Shown here: positions 1 through 10,065 of the stretch, piece by piece | How the letters are laid out: each line of letters begins with the position of its first letter | How positions within the stretch are numbered: the first letter of the stretch is position 1 | DNA from: Aliihoeflea sp. 2WW | Lineage (GTDB): Bacteria > Pseudomonadota > Alphaproteobacteria > Rhizobiales > Rhizobiaceae | DNA length: 39,446 bases | Assembly (NCBI RefSeq): GCF_000497755.1 | Contig: NZ_AYOD01000068.1 | Coordinates: 1-39,446 of the forward strand | Direction: 5' to 3' | Position numbers and translations under genes: made by a program | The notes under the pieces: generated by a model | What the model was told of the DNA's origin: nothing | Database searches by the model: none | What the model saw: the letters and a program-made list of their open reading frames with translations, nothing else

Positions 1-32
1 CCCCTTGTGGGGAGGGATAAAGGGTGGGGGTC
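1..32. repeat. GC-rich intergenic repeat, copy A
   Basis: This stretch is the exact reverse complement of a 32-base block that occurs twice more near the right end of the window (inside 39244-39288 and 39403-39446). It sits just downstream of the beta-lactamase gene. It is a dispersed intergenic repeat without coding capacity, and the window edge cuts it off. Confidence 0.85.
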
Positions 33-60
33 ACTTCAGAAAGAATCGCCCGCGCCCCCA

Positions 61-852
61 CTACAACCCCGCCAGCTCCGCCAGAAACCCATCCCGCGCA
101 CGAATGCCGCTCGGCCCTTCCGTTCGCTCTTCATCCTGGTTCAGCCTCGCAAACACCACGCTGCGCTCGCCCTTGGTCGCCCAGCCGACATACCACCCCC
201 AGGCGCGCGCCCGGTCGAAGCTGCGGTCGGTGCGGCGGGGGTAGGCGGAGCCGGTCTTGCCTTTGACCGACCACTCGCCGGCCCGATGTCCTTCGACGAT
301 CGCGACCGTCATTTCCATCGCTGACGGCGAGGCGGTAAGCGTGCGGTTGACCAAACCGTGCAGAAACTTGACCTGCTCGACCGGCGAGACCTCGAGGGAC
401 GACGCGATCCAGGCGCGTTCCAGCCCGTTGCCAAGGCCCGGATCGCCGGAGAAATCGGCGTTGCCGTAGCCCCACGCCCCGGCATAGGCCGACAGGCGCT
501 CGGCGCCGAGCGCCTTGGTGACCTGCTGCGAATACCACACGACGGAATGGCGCATCCATGCCGCCGGGTCGGTGGGTCGGCGCCATTCCGCGATCCAGTC
601 GGGATAGCCTTCCTGGAAGTCGAGCACCGGCGCGTCGGGAGCGGTCAGGAAGCCCGCATCAAAGCCCATCACCGCCAGCGGCACCTTGAACGTGGAGGCG
701 GGCGTGACGCGGGTGCGGCAGTCGCCGCGCTCGAGGATCACGGCGCCGCTCTCGCCGTCGGCGATCAGCGTGCAGATCTCGGCAGCCTTTGCGCCCGAGG
801 CGGCGATCAGGCACGAGGCAACGAGAGCAAGGAAGGCGGACCGGCGCATCAT
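61..852 (-). CDS. Class D (OXA-type) beta-lactamase
   Basis: Periplasmic serine hydrolase of 263 residues that would open beta-lactam rings by acyl-enzyme chemistry. Residues 1-24 form a Sec signal peptide with a likely AKA/A cleavage site. The class D motifs are all present: Ser53-Thr-Phe-Lys56 (nucleophile and the lysine that is carbamylated in this family), Ser103-Val-Val105, Tyr129-Gly-Asn131, and Lys199-Thr-Gly201 followed by a Trp-rich strand. Length and motif spacing fit the family. The start is a double ATG preceded by GGAGG about 10 bases upstream, lying inside the end of the HAD gene only 4 bases away, so the two are probably cotranscribed. Substrate range cannot be read from the sequence. 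No insertion sequence or resistance cassette is seen beside it, so it looks like a resident chromosomal gene. Confidence 0.9.
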   Translation of the reverse strand: MMRRSAFLALVASCLIAASGAKAAEICTLIADGESGAVILERGDCRTRVTPASTFKVPLAVMGFDAGFLTAPDAPVLDFQEGYPDWIAEWRRPTDPAAWMRHSVVWYSQQVTKALGAERLSAYAGAWGYGNADFSGDPGLGNGLERAWIASSLEVSPVEQVKFLHGLVNRTLTASPSAMEMTVAIVEGHRAGEWSVKGKTGSAYPRRTDRSFDRARAWGWYVGWATKGERSVVFARLNQDEERTEGPSGIRARDGFLAELAGL

Positions 853-856
853 GGCC

Positions 857-1543
857 TCAGCCCTCCGACCAGGCGCTGAGCGCGGCGAGCGTCGCCGGCA
901 AATCCGCATGCCGGCGGATGACGGTCTCCGCGCCCGCCTCGGTCAGCATGTCGGCGTGGCCGGGGTGTGTGTGCGAGGCGCCGGTGAAGCCGATCACCCG
1001 CATGCCGGCAAGCTTCGCGCCCTGGATGCCGTGGATGGAATCCTCGATGACGAAGGTCTTCGCCGGATTGGCGCCGAGCGTTTCGGCGGCGTGGAGAAAG
1101 ACGTCCGGCGCGGGCTTGGGCTTTTGCGACGGCGTGTCGCGCGAGGAAAAGATGACGCCCTCGAAGAACGGCTTCAGCCGCACCCGGGTCAGCATCATGT
1201 CAAGCCGTTCGGCACTCGAATTGGAACAGATGGCGCGCTTGCCCGTCACCGAGGCGACCGCCTCATGGACGCCGTCGATCGGCTTGACCTCGGCCTTCAG
1301 CCGCTGGTCGACGCGCTTTTCCACCTCGTCCAGCATCGAGATCTGGAACGGGATCGCCGCCTCGCGCTCGATCCGCAGCATGATCTCGCGGAAGGTGAGG
1401 CCGGCATAGGTTTCCGCCAGTTCCTCGGCGCTGATCTCGTAGCCGGCGGCCGACAGGATTTCCGCCTCGACGCGCGCGGCAATGATCTCGGAATCGACGA
1501 GCACGCCGTCGCAATCGAAAATGACGAGTTCGGGGGCAGCCAT
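857..1543 (-). CDS. HAD-superfamily phosphatase (subfamily IA, phosphoglucomutase-like)
   Basis: A 228-residue cytoplasmic HAD hydrolase. Motif I is FDCDGVLVDSE with nucleophile Asp10 and acid/base Asp12. The Ser of motif II lies in ICSNSS, the Lys of motif III in QKPKPAPDVF, and the acidic motif IV in VIEDSIHG. A helical cap (about residues 17-90) is typical of the beta-phosphoglucomutase/phosphoglycolate-phosphatase branch. The physiological substrate is not predictable. I chose the ATG at 1543 because it places motif I at the expected distance; an in-frame extension to about 1588 exists but looks non-coding. It is first in a short operon with the beta-lactamase and divergent from ccrM. Confidence 0.85.
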   Translation of the reverse strand: MAAPELVIFDCDGVLVDSEIIAARVEAEILSAAGYEISAEELAETYAGLTFREIMLRIEREAAIPFQISMLDEVEKRVDQRLKAEVKPIDGVHEAVASVTGKRAICSNSSAERLDMMLTRVRLKPFFEGVIFSSRDTPSQKPKPAPDVFLHAAETLGANPAKTFVIEDSIHGIQGAKLAGMRVIGFTGASHTHPGHADMLTEAGAETVIRRHADLPATLAALSAWSEG

Positions 1544-2819
<1,276 letters not shown>

Positions 2820-2871
2820 GGAGTTGCGGTTATCTCGTGACCGTTCCGTGAGTTGGAATGTCGAGGCATGG

Positions 2872-2894
2872 GTTCCTGTGACAAGCACAGGAAC
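2872..2894. repeat. Intergenic hairpin repeat, copy 1
   Basis: Perfect 9-bp stem GTTCCTGTG / CACAGGAAC around a 5-base loop ACAAG. It shares the CTGTG-loop-CACAG core with two other hairpins in this window (2956-2978 and 22339-22381), while the outer stem bases differ in a compensated way. It lies downstream of ccrM and could also stop transcription, though there is no T-run. Confidence 0.8.
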
Positions 2895-2955
2895 GACGGA
2901 GGCTTAGTAGCCAGGCACGACAACCTTCCAGCTTGGCAGACACCCCGATGCCGTC

Positions 2956-2978
2956 ACCTCTGTGCTCGTCACAGAGGT
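2956..2978. repeat. Intergenic hairpin repeat, copy 2
   Basis: Perfect 9-bp stem ACCTCTGTG / CACAGAGGT with loop CTCGT, 61 bases after copy 1 in the same ccrM-HAD gap. Same core and loop size as copies 1 and 3, with compensatory outer pairs. Confidence 0.8.
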
Positions 2979-3018
2979 CCAGGTCTCAACGATCGAGAGC
3001 CGAAAACGATTCAGTATC

Positions 3019-3627
3019 CTATAGAACGCCCAATCTCTTCAGGTCGTCCGTCAACGCATCCGCATCCGTAAACTGCACCGCCTGCCACCCTGCCGCCTTC
3101 GCCCCTTCCACGTTCTTCGCGCTGTCGTCGATGAAGAGTGTGTGTTTCGGGTTCAGCCCGAACGTCCGCGCATGCAACTCGTAGATCGCGGCGTCCGGCT
3201 TGATCAGTCGGCACTCCCCCGAAACGGTGACGCCGCGCGGCTTGCTCAAGAACGCAAACCGCTCCCTGGCCTCCGCGAATGTGTCGGTGGCGAAATTGGT
3301 CAGCATGGTGACGTCGTGCCCGTCCTCGATCAGCGCTTCGAGGATGGCGACGCTTTCGTCATAGGCATGCGGCACCATCTTGTGCCAGTTCTGCCGGAAG
3401 GCGCGGATGTTCGGCTCGTGGTCGGGAAAATCGGCGACGAGCAGCGCCTCGGCGTCCTGCCAGCCTCGCCCGCGATCCTGCTCGAGGTTCCAGTCGCCGG
3501 TGGTCACCGTCTCGAGGAACCAGCGCCGGTCGTCGGCATCGGGAATGAGGTCGCGATAGGCGAGGTCGGGATCGTAGTGGATCAGCACCTTGCCGATGTC
3601 GAAGACGATGTGACGGATTTCGGTCAA
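3019..3627 (-). CDS. HAD-family hydrolase, YihX-like
   Basis: HAD phosphatase of about 202 residues, translationally coupled to mutY. Motif I reads VFDIGKVLIHYD, with Gly at the +2 position as is usual in the YihX/epoxide-hydrolase-N-like branch. Motif II is MLTNF, motif III Lys lies in LIKPDAAIYE and motif IV is FIDDSAKNVEGA. The start is a TTG that overlaps the mutY stop codon (TTGA), with AAGGA about 10 bases upstream. An in-frame extension to 3843 is the shadow of mutY and is not supported. The substrate is unknown; sugar phosphates are typical for relatives. Confidence 0.83.
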   Translation of the reverse strand: MTEIRHIVFDIGKVLIHYDPDLAYRDLIPDADDRRWFLETVTTGDWNLEQDRGRGWQDAEALLVADFPDHEPNIRAFRQNWHKMVPHAYDESVAILEALIEDGHDVTMLTNFATDTFAEARERFAFLSKPRGVTVSGECRLIKPDAAIYELHARTFGLNPKHTLFIDDSAKNVEGAKAAGWQAVQFTDADALTDDLKRLGVL

Positions 3628-4748
3628 CGCGATTTTTCCTTCGCTCTGGCTTTGGTCGAGCCGGGTATGGCAGCTTCGATTGCCTTCTTCATGACAGTCG
3701 GAAGCGCCTCCGTGTGGATATCTTCGAGCCGCGCCCACCAGCCGCCGTTTTCGAGGGGTTTCTCGGTGATTTCGGCGCGAAAGACGGTCAGTTCCAGCGC
3801 GAAATGCGTGAAGACGTGGGAGATCGAGCCCGAATTCTCCCATTTTGCCGCAAACGGCGCGGCGGTAGGGACAAGTTCGCCGTCGGTGCGCGAGTTCCAG
3901 CCCGTCGACGGCACCTCGGCCATGCCGCCGAGCAGACCCTTCGCCTCGCGCTTCCTGAGGAAGACCGCCCCATCATGGATCGCGACGAACGCCGCACCGC
4001 GCCGCAGCGGCTTCTCCGCCTTCGCAGCCTTCACCGGGTAGTGCTCCGGGTCGCCCTGGCGCAAGGCGAGACACTCGGCATTGATCGGGCACATCAGGCA
4101 TTTCGGGCGGCGCGGGGTGCAGATCGTCGCGCCGAGATCCATCGTCGCCTGCGCGAAGTCGCCGGGTCGATTCATCGGAACGGAAAGCGCGACCAAGCCC
4201 TTGATTTCGCGCTTGGCTTTCGGCAGCGGCGTACCGATCGCGGCGAGCCGGGTGAAGACGCGTTCGACATTGCCGTCGACCACGGCGGCCGGGCGGTCGA
4301 AGGCGATGGAGGCGATGGCGGCGGCGGTGTAGGGACCGATGCCGGGCAGGGCAAGCAGGCTGGTTTCGGTATCTGGAAATGAACCTGCATGAGCGTTTTC
4401 AACGACTTCCGCGCAGGCCTTCAAATTGCGCGCGCGCGAATAATAGCCGAGCCCGGCCCAGGCCTTCATGATGTCGTCGCTGTCGGCATGGGCGAGGTCG
4501 GAGACGGTCGGCCAGCGCTCGACGAACTTGAGAAAATAAGGCTTCACCGCCTCGACCGTCGTCTGCTGGAGCATGATCTCCGACAGCCAGACGCGGTAGG
4601 GATCGGCGTGCAATCCGGCGGCCAGATCACGCGGCGGGACGCGCCAGGGCAGGTCGCGGTGGTGCTTATCGTACCAGCCGAGAAGCGCAGCCGCGACGCG
4701 CTTTCCGCGCCCGCCGTCGAACCATGTCCCGTCGCCCGATGGCGCCAT
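3624..4748 (-). CDS. mutY: A/G-specific adenine DNA glycosylase MutY
   Basis: Base-excision repair glycosylase of 374 residues that removes adenine mispaired with 8-oxoguanine. The catalytic Glu is in SEIMLQQT (Glu57), the helix-hairpin-helix is LPGIGPYTA (134-142) and the catalytic Asp is in VVDGN (Asp158). Four cysteines of the [4Fe-4S] loop are present at 210, 217, 220 and 226 (C-x6-C-x2-C-x5-C). A C-terminal NUDIX-like, MutT-related domain follows from about residue 245, with SHVFTHFAL near 330. It is divergent from the DUF721 gene and overlaps the HAD gene by 4 bases downstream. Confidence 0.95.
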   Translation of the reverse strand: MAPSGDGTWFDGGRGKRVAAALLGWYDKHHRDLPWRVPPRDLAAGLHADPYRVWLSEIMLQQTTVEAVKPYFLKFVERWPTVSDLAHADSDDIMKAWAGLGYYSRARNLKACAEVVENAHAGSFPDTETSLLALPGIGPYTAAAIASIAFDRPAAVVDGNVERVFTRLAAIGTPLPKAKREIKGLVALSVPMNRPGDFAQATMDLGATICTPRRPKCLMCPINAECLALRQGDPEHYPVKAAKAEKPLRRGAAFVAIHDGAVFLRKREAKGLLGGMAEVPSTGWNSRTDGELVPTAAPFAAKWENSGSISHVFTHFALELTVFRAEITEKPLENGGWWARLEDIHTEALPTVMKKAIEAAIPGSTKARAKEKSR

Positions 4749-4803
4749 TCTTCCATTCCTGATAGGAGTTTGCCGAGACCCAAGCGCATAAAGGATTTAC
4801 CCG

Positions 4804-5313
4804 ATGGCAGGCAAACCAAAAGGGCCGTGGGGCGCCCAGCCGGTTGCCGACCTGGCGACGCGCATCCTCGATCCGGTGCTGAAGAAGCGGACCGGGATCT
4901 CGGTCGCGCTGATCCAGTCCTGGGAGGAGATCGTCGGCGAGCGCATCGCTTCTGCCTCGCGGCCGGAGAAGATCGTCTGGCCGCGCCGGATGAGCGAGGA
5001 CGACCCGTTCGAGCCGGCGACGCTGATCGTCGCCTGCGAGGGCATGGCGGCGTTGGCGTTGCAGCACGAGACGGGCGAGGTGATCGCCCGGGTCAACGGC
5101 TTCCTCGGCTTTTCCGCTGTCGGCCGCATCCGCATCTTGCAGAAGCCGGTCGCGCTAGAAAAGCCGCGCCGCCCGCGCGGTCCTGCCAAACTCGACGGGC
5201 GGCAGGAAGCGCATCTGAAGAGCGTGACGGCGAAGATCGAGGATGACGGCCTGCGCGCGTCGCTCGAACGGCTCGGCGCCGAGGTGATCGGCGCGAAACG
5301 TCGCAGCGCTTGA
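4804..5313 (+). CDS. DUF721 family protein (DciA-like)
   Basis: Small basic protein of 169 residues with a DUF721 core (about residues 12-115: a helix, then TLIVACEGMAALALQHE and FLGFSAVGRIRIL). A basic, Pro-rich linker and a helical tail follow. The domain is related to DciA, the replicative-helicase-loading factor of many bacteria; whether this protein has that role is an inference. The ATG has AAGGA about 10 bases upstream. It is divergent from mutY and upstream of the DsbA-like gene, an arrangement I recall as common in Hyphomicrobiales. Confidence 0.8.
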   Translation: MAGKPKGPWGAQPVADLATRILDPVLKKRTGISVALIQSWEEIVGERIASASRPEKIVWPRRMSEDDPFEPATLIVACEGMAALALQHETGEVIARVNGFLGFSAVGRIRILQKPVALEKPRRPRGPAKLDGRQEAHLKSVTAKIEDDGLRASLERLGAEVIGAKRRSA

Positions 5314-5449
5314 ATCCGCGCCGGCAAAGTCGCACCTTTGTGAACACAGTGTCGCGCTTTGGCGGTAGGAAAGGGACGATCCTTGCCGTATTCGCTCATT
5401 AGAGGGATGGAATACAGGCAACACTGAAACTGGACGCAAGGTGATTCGA

Positions 5450-6166
5450 ATGGCCTCTTATCTGTCGCGCAGACATATCCTGACCTCGCTCGTGGCGCTG
5501 CCCGTGGCGGGCCTTGCGCTTTCGGCATGCATCGACAGCGGCAACGCCACCAACACCAATTCAGCCTCAACACCGGCCACCGATCCGGTGACGACGGGCG
5601 CGACCGCCCCGAACCCGCAGGGTACGGTCGACATGGAAGCGCTGCTCGAGCCGGGCACGCTGGAAGACAAGGTGATGGGCGAGGCCGACGCGCCGGTGAC
5701 GATCGTCGAATACGCATCGATGACCTGCGGCCATTGCGGCAATTTCCACAACAACACGCTGCCGACGATCAAGGAAAAATACATCGACACCGGACAGGTC
5801 CGGCTCATCGTGCGCGAGTTCCCGTTCGACCCGCGCGCCGAGGCCGGCGCGATGCTTGCGCGCTGCGCCGACGCCAACTATTTCGCCATGTCGGACGTGC
5901 TCTTCAAGCAGCAGAACAGCTGGGTTCCGGTCGACAACGCGCGAGAAGCATTGCTGAGGATTGCGCGTCTCGGTGGCTTTACACAGGAATCCTTCGAGGC
6001 TTGCTTGACGGACCAGACGCTTCTCGATGAAATCCGTGCAGTAAGGGCTCGCGGCCAGAACGATTTCGGTGTCGAGGCGACGCCGACTTTCTTCATCAAC
6101 GGCAACAAGTATTCGGGAGCACTGTCGGTTGACGAAATGTCGGCCATCATCGACTCGATGCTCTGA
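5450..6166 (+). CDS. DsbA-family thiol:disulfide oxidoreductase lipoprotein
   Basis: Envelope thioredoxin-fold protein of 238 residues. The N-terminus carries SRRHIL and then a hydrophobic stretch ending in a lipobox LSAC (24-27), so it is likely a lipoprotein, possibly a twin-arginine substrate. A Thr/Asn/Pro-rich linker (about 30-60) precedes the DsbA/Com1-like domain with active site Cys93-Gly-His-Cys96 and a cis-Pro loop ATPTFFING. It would form or isomerise disulfides in periplasmic proteins. I prefer the ATG at 5450, with AAGGTG about 6 bases upstream, over a GTG at 5441. A hairpin terminator follows. Confidence 0.88.
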   Translation: MASYLSRRHILTSLVALPVAGLALSACIDSGNATNTNSASTPATDPVTTGATAPNPQGTVDMEALLEPGTLEDKVMGEADAPVTIVEYASMTCGHCGNFHNNTLPTIKEKYIDTGQVRLIVREFPFDPRAEAGAMLARCADANYFAMSDVLFKQQNSWVPVDNAREALLRIARLGGFTQESFEACLTDQTLLDEIRAVRARGQNDFGVEATPTFFINGNKYSGALSVDEMSAIIDSML

Positions 6167-6183
6167 CGTCCACATCGTAAATG

Positions 6184-6208
6184 CCGGGCGTGGCAAAGCC
6201 GCGCCCGG
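6184..6208 (+). terminator. Hairpin terminator after the DsbA-like gene
   Basis: CCGGGCG-T-GGC, loop AAA, GCC-G-CGCCCGG makes an 11-pair stem including one T-G wobble, followed by ATTTCC. It lies between the DsbA-like gene and smc and probably separates the two transcripts, though the T-run is short. Confidence 0.6.
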
Positions 6209-6226
6209 ATTTCCGGCTAAGCGCTG

Positions 6227-9200
6227 ATGCGCTTCAACCGGCTCCGCCTGCTCGGCTTCAAATCCTTCGTCGATCCCGGTGAATTCGTCATCGAACGCGG
6301 CCTGACGGGCGTGGTCGGGCCGAATGGTTGCGGCAAGTCGAACCTCGTCGAAGCGCTGCGCTGGGTGATGGGCGAAAGCTCGTACAAGAACATGCGCGCG
6401 TCCGGCATGGACGACGTGATCTTTTCCGGCTCGGGCACGCGGCCGGCGCGCAATACGGCCGAAGTCACGCTTTTCCTCGACAATTCCGACCGCACAGCCC
6501 CCGCCGCCTTCAACACTGCCGACGAATTGCAGGTCTCGCGCCGGATCGAGCGCGCCTCGGGCTCGGTCTACCGCATCAACGGCAAGGAGGCGCGCGCCAA
6601 GGACGTGCAGCTTCTCTTCGCCGACCAGTCGACCGGCGCGCGCTCACCCTCGATGGTGGGGCAGGGGCGGATCGGCGAACTGATCCAGGCAAAACCGCAG
6701 GCGCGCCGGGCGCTTCTGGAAGAGGCGGCGGGCATTTCGGGCCTGCACTCGCGCCGCCATGAAGCGGAACTGCGCCTGCGCGCGGCCGAGCAGAACCTCG
6801 AACGGCTCGACGACGTGACCGGCGAACTTGCGACGCAGATCGACAGTTTGAAGCGGCAGGCGCGGCAGGCGCAGCGCTTCAAGACGCTTTCGGCCGACAT
6901 CCGCAAGGCGGAGGCGACGCTGCTTCATTTGCGCTGGGTGCACGCCAAGGCGCAGGAAGGCGAGGCGAAATCGACACTGGCGCGCGCGACGTCGCTGGTG
7001 GCCGAGCGCGCGCAGGCGCAGATCGAGGCGGCGAAGGCGCAAGCCGTCGGCGCGCACAAGCTGCCCGGCCTGCGCGAGGCGGAGGCGGTTGCGGCAGCCG
7101 TTCTACAACGGCTGACGATTGCCCGAACGCAGCTCGAGGAAGAGACGAAGCGCATCGCCGCCCGGCGCGACGAACTTGCAAGGCGCCTCGCTCAGGCCGA
7201 TGCCGACATCGCGCGTGAACGCCAATTGATGACCGAGAATACGGGCATTCTCGAACGGCTGGCGGCGGAAGAGGCCGAGCTGAAATCTGCCGGCGAGAGG
7301 CAGGGCGAGCGCGAAGCCGACGCAAGCGCGCGTCTGGTCGAAATCTCCGACCGGCTGGAAGGCTTCGAACGCGACTTGTCGTCGGTGACGGCGAAGCGGG
7401 CCGAAAGCGCGGCCATTCGCGCGCAAGTGCAGAAATCGCTGCGCGATCTTGCCGAGAGCCAGATGCGGACCGAGCGCCAGAGCCAGGCGAACGCGGCGGA
7501 ACTGGCTGCGCTCGACGCGAAGGCCGCGAACCTGCCCGACCCGGCGCAACGGCGCGCTGAATTCGAGCGCGCAGACGCAGAGCGCGCGGAGGCGGAAGAC
7601 GCGGCGACTGCAGCCGAGACGGCGGTCGCTCCGGCCCGGACGGCGGAAGCTGTTGCGCGTGCGCCGGTGCAGGAGGCGAAGAACGCGCTGGCGCGGGTTG
7701 AAACGGAAGCGCGGACGCTGGCGAAGATTCTGTCGGCGGGCGGCGATGTCAAATTTCCGCCGGTGCTCGACAGGATTTCGGTCGCGCGGGGCTATGAGAC
7801 GGCCTTGGGCGCAGCACTCGGCGACGATCTCGACCTCCCGCTCGATGCCGGTGCACCGGCGCGCTGGGCCGTTGTTGCAGGTGATGGCGACCCTGAATTG
7901 CCGGCGGGCGTCGAGGCGCTCGCGGCGCATGTGACCGCCCCGGCCGAACTCTCGCGCCGGCTGCGGCAGATCGGCGTGGTGTCGAAAGACGACGGCGCGC
8001 GGCTGCATGGCGCGCTGGCAGTGGGCCAAATGCTGGTCTCCCGCGAGGGCGATGTCTGGCGCTGGGACGGGGTGGTGGCCGGCGCCGACGCGCCGACGGC
8101 CGCCGCGCAAAGGCTGGCGCAGCGCAACCGTCTTGCCGAGCTCGAACGCGAGCAGAACGCGGCGCGCGAGGCCGTGACGAGCAGCGAGGCCGCGCTGAAG
8201 CAGGCGGAAGAAGCCGCGCGCCACGCGGCCGATGCCGAGCGGGCCGCGCGCGAACGGCTTCGATTGGCCCAGAAAGCCGTCGGCGAAAGGCGCGAGGCGC
8301 TGGCGCAGGCCGAACGTGCACGCGGCGAGATCGACAATCGGCGCGGCGCGCTGGACGAGACGGCGATACGGCTGGCCGGGGCGCTGGCGGAGATCGCGCG
8401 CGTCAGGGCGGAGGCCGAGGCGGCGCTGGCCGAGGCGCCGGACCTGACCGCGCTCGACGCGGAGTTTTCCGACCTGTCCGCGAAGGTTTCGGCCGAGCGG
8501 CAGGCCGAGGCCGAGGCGCGGGCGGCGCGTGACGGGCTGGTGCGCGAGGCCGACCAGCGTGCGCGAAGGCTGGCCGTGATCGTCAGCGAGCGGCAGGGCT
8601 GGGTGACGCGGGCGCAAAATGCCGGCGACCAGGTGAACGCGCTCACGGTTCGGCGCGACGAGGCTGCCGCGGAGGCGGCGCAGCTCGCCGATGCGCCGGA
8701 CGAGCTGGAGGTGAAGCGCCGCGCGCTTGCCGGCGAGATCGACAAGGCGGAGGCCACGCGCAAGCTGGCCGCCGATGCGCTGGCCTCCGCCGAGACGGGG
8801 CAGGTGGTGCTCGACCGCGCCGCGACCGACGCGATCGAGGGGCTGAGCCGTGCGCGCGAGGAGCGCGGGCGGGCCGAGGAGCGGCTTTCGGCCGCCGAGG
8901 AGCGGCGCAAGGAAGTGGAAGTGCGCATGCGCGAGGTGGTCGGCGTCGAGCCCCATCTCGTCGCGCGGCAAGCCGAGCTTCTGGCCGACCAGGCGGAGCC
9001 TGAGATCGCCGATGTGGAACGCCGGCTCGACCGGCTGAAGGGCGAGCGCGAGCGGCTGGGCGCGGTCAATCTGCGCGCCGAGGAGGAGGCGCGGGAACTG
9101 TCCGATCGCTACGATCTGATCACCAAGGAGCGCGTCGACGTGGTGGACGCGATCGCGCGGCTGCGCGAGGCGATCCAGAGCCTGAACCGCGAGGGGCGCG

Positions 9201-9682
9201 AGCGGCTTCTGGCGGCGTTCGGCCGGGTCGACACCGAGTTCCGCCGGCTGTTCACGCATCTTTTCGGCGGTGGCACGGCCGAACTGCAACTGATCGAATC
9301 CGACGATCCGCTGGAAGCGGGCCTCGAGATTCTGGCGCGTCCGCCGGGCAAGCGGCCGCAGACGATGACACTGCTTTCCGGTGGCGAGCAGGCGCTGACC
9401 GCGATGGCGCTGATCTTCGCGGTGTTCCTGACCAACCCGGCGCCGATCTGCGTGCTCGACGAGGTGGATGCCCCGCTCGACGACCACAATGTCGAGCGCT
9501 TTTGCAATCTGATGGACGAGATGGCCGCGACGACCGAGACGCGTTTCGTCATCATCACCCACAATCCCATCACCATGGCGCGCATGAACCGGCTGTTCGG
9601 CGTGACGATGGCCGAGCAGGGCGTCAGCCAGCTCGTCTCGGTCGACCTGCAGACGGCCGAACAGATGCGCGAGGCAGTATGA
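6227..9682 (+). CDS. smc: Chromosome segregation ATPase SMC
   Basis: Full-length SMC protein of 1151 residues. The N-terminal head has Walker A GPNGCGKS at 31-38. Coiled-coil arms very rich in Ala, Glu and Arg run to about 500, a hinge-like domain starts near VKFPPVLDRI and covers about 505-615, and the returning coil leads to the C-terminal head. That head has the ABC signature LSGGEQ near 1050 and Walker B VLDEVDAPLDDHN. SMC organises and compacts the chromosome with the ScpA and ScpB kleisin partners, which are not in this window. The gene overlaps its downstream neighbour by 4 bases (ATGA). Very long open frames on the opposite strand are a high-GC artefact. Confidence 0.97.
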   Translation: MRFNRLRLLGFKSFVDPGEFVIERGLTGVVGPNGCGKSNLVEALRWVMGESSYKNMRASGMDDVIFSGSGTRPARNTAEVTLFLDNSDRTAPAAFNTADELQVSRRIERASGSVYRINGKEARAKDVQLLFADQSTGARSPSMVGQGRIGELIQAKPQARRALLEEAAGISGLHSRRHEAELRLRAAEQNLERLDDVTGELATQIDSLKRQARQAQRFKTLSADIRKAEATLLHLRWVHAKAQEGEAKSTLARATSLVAERAQAQIEAAKAQAVGAHKLPGLREAEAVAAAVLQRLTIARTQLEEETKRIAARRDELARRLAQADADIARERQLMTENTGILERLAAEEAELKSAGERQGEREADASARLVEISDRLEGFERDLSSVTAKRAESAAIRAQVQKSLRDLAESQMRTERQSQANAAELAALDAKAANLPDPAQRRAEFERADAERAEAEDAATAAETAVAPARTAEAVARAPVQEAKNALARVETEARTLAKILSAGGDVKFPPVLDRISVARGYETALGAALGDDLDLPLDAGAPARWAVVAGDGDPELPAGVEALAAHVTAPAELSRRLRQIGVVSKDDGARLHGALAVGQMLVSREGDVWRWDGVVAGADAPTAAAQRLAQRNRLAELEREQNAAREAVTSSEAALKQAEEAARHAADAERAARERLRLAQKAVGERREALAQAERARGEIDNRRGALDETAIRLAGALAEIARVRAEAEAALAEAPDLTALDAEFSDLSAKVSAERQAEAEARAARDGLVREADQRARRLAVIVSERQGWVTRAQNAGDQVNALTVRRDEAAAEAAQLADAPDELEVKRRALAGEIDKAEATRKLAADALASAETGQVVLDRAATDAIEGLSRAREERGRAEERLSAAEERRKEVEVRMREVVGVEPHLVARQAELLADQAEPEIADVERRLDRLKGERERLGAVNLRAEEEARELSDRYDLITKERVDVVDAIARLREAIQSLNREGRERLLAAFGRVDTEFRRLFTHLFGGGTAELQLIESDDPLEAGLEILARPPGKRPQTMTLLSGGEQALTAMALIFAVFLTNPAPICVLDEVDAPLDDHNVERFCNLMDEMAATTETRFVIITHNPITMARMNRLFGVTMAEQGVSQLVSVDLQTAEQMREAV

Positions 9683-10065
9683 GCGACGACTTGGCGAAGA
9701 GGGCAGCGGAGCTGTCGACGGCACTCCGCGACCTGCACAAGGCGCTGATCCATGCCGAGGCCGGCGACGATCCGGCCTATGCGAACCCCTATACGCTGCT
9801 CTTCGACGTGATCGGCAACCCGCGCTTTGCCTGGCTTGAAAGCCTTTCGCAGCTCATCGTGGTGCTCGACGAGGCGCGGGCCGACAAGGAGAATTTCTCA
9901 GCCGAAATCCTCGCCGACGCGGCAAGGAGCGCCGGGCGGTTGATCGGGGAAGGCGAGGACCACGACGCGCCGTTTCGCCTGCGCCACCTGATGGCAGTGC
10001 AGAACGCGCCGGACGTCGCGATCGCGACGGGCAAATTGCGCGCAGCGCTGGTGCGACTCACCTAG
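9679..10065 (+). CDS. Small uncharacterised protein coupled to smc
   Basis: Acidic, probably helical cytoplasmic protein of 128 residues with no signal peptide or membrane segment. Its ATG overlaps the smc stop (ATGA) and has GAGG upstream inside smc, so it is translated together with SMC. The N-terminus is a helical stretch (residues 1-27), followed by NPYTLLFDVIGNPRFAWL and then a helical remainder. I do not recognise a named domain. Coupling to smc suggests, but does not show, a related role. It ends against the convergent VOC gene. Confidence 0.75.
   Translation: MSDDLAKRAAELSTALRDLHKALIHAEAGDDPAYANPYTLLFDVIGNPRFAWLESLSQLIVVLDEARADKENFSAEILADAARSAGRLIGEGEDHDAPFRLRHLMAVQNAPDVAIATGKLRAALVRLT

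Noticed and set aside
7103-9724. 873-codon open frame antisense to smc
   Set aside because: Arg/His/Leu-rich shadow of a high-GC gene; smc is unmistakable on the other strand. The same holds for the 763-codon frame antisense to ppdK (10864-13155) and the 725-codon frame antisense to the acyl-CoA ligase (19659-21836).
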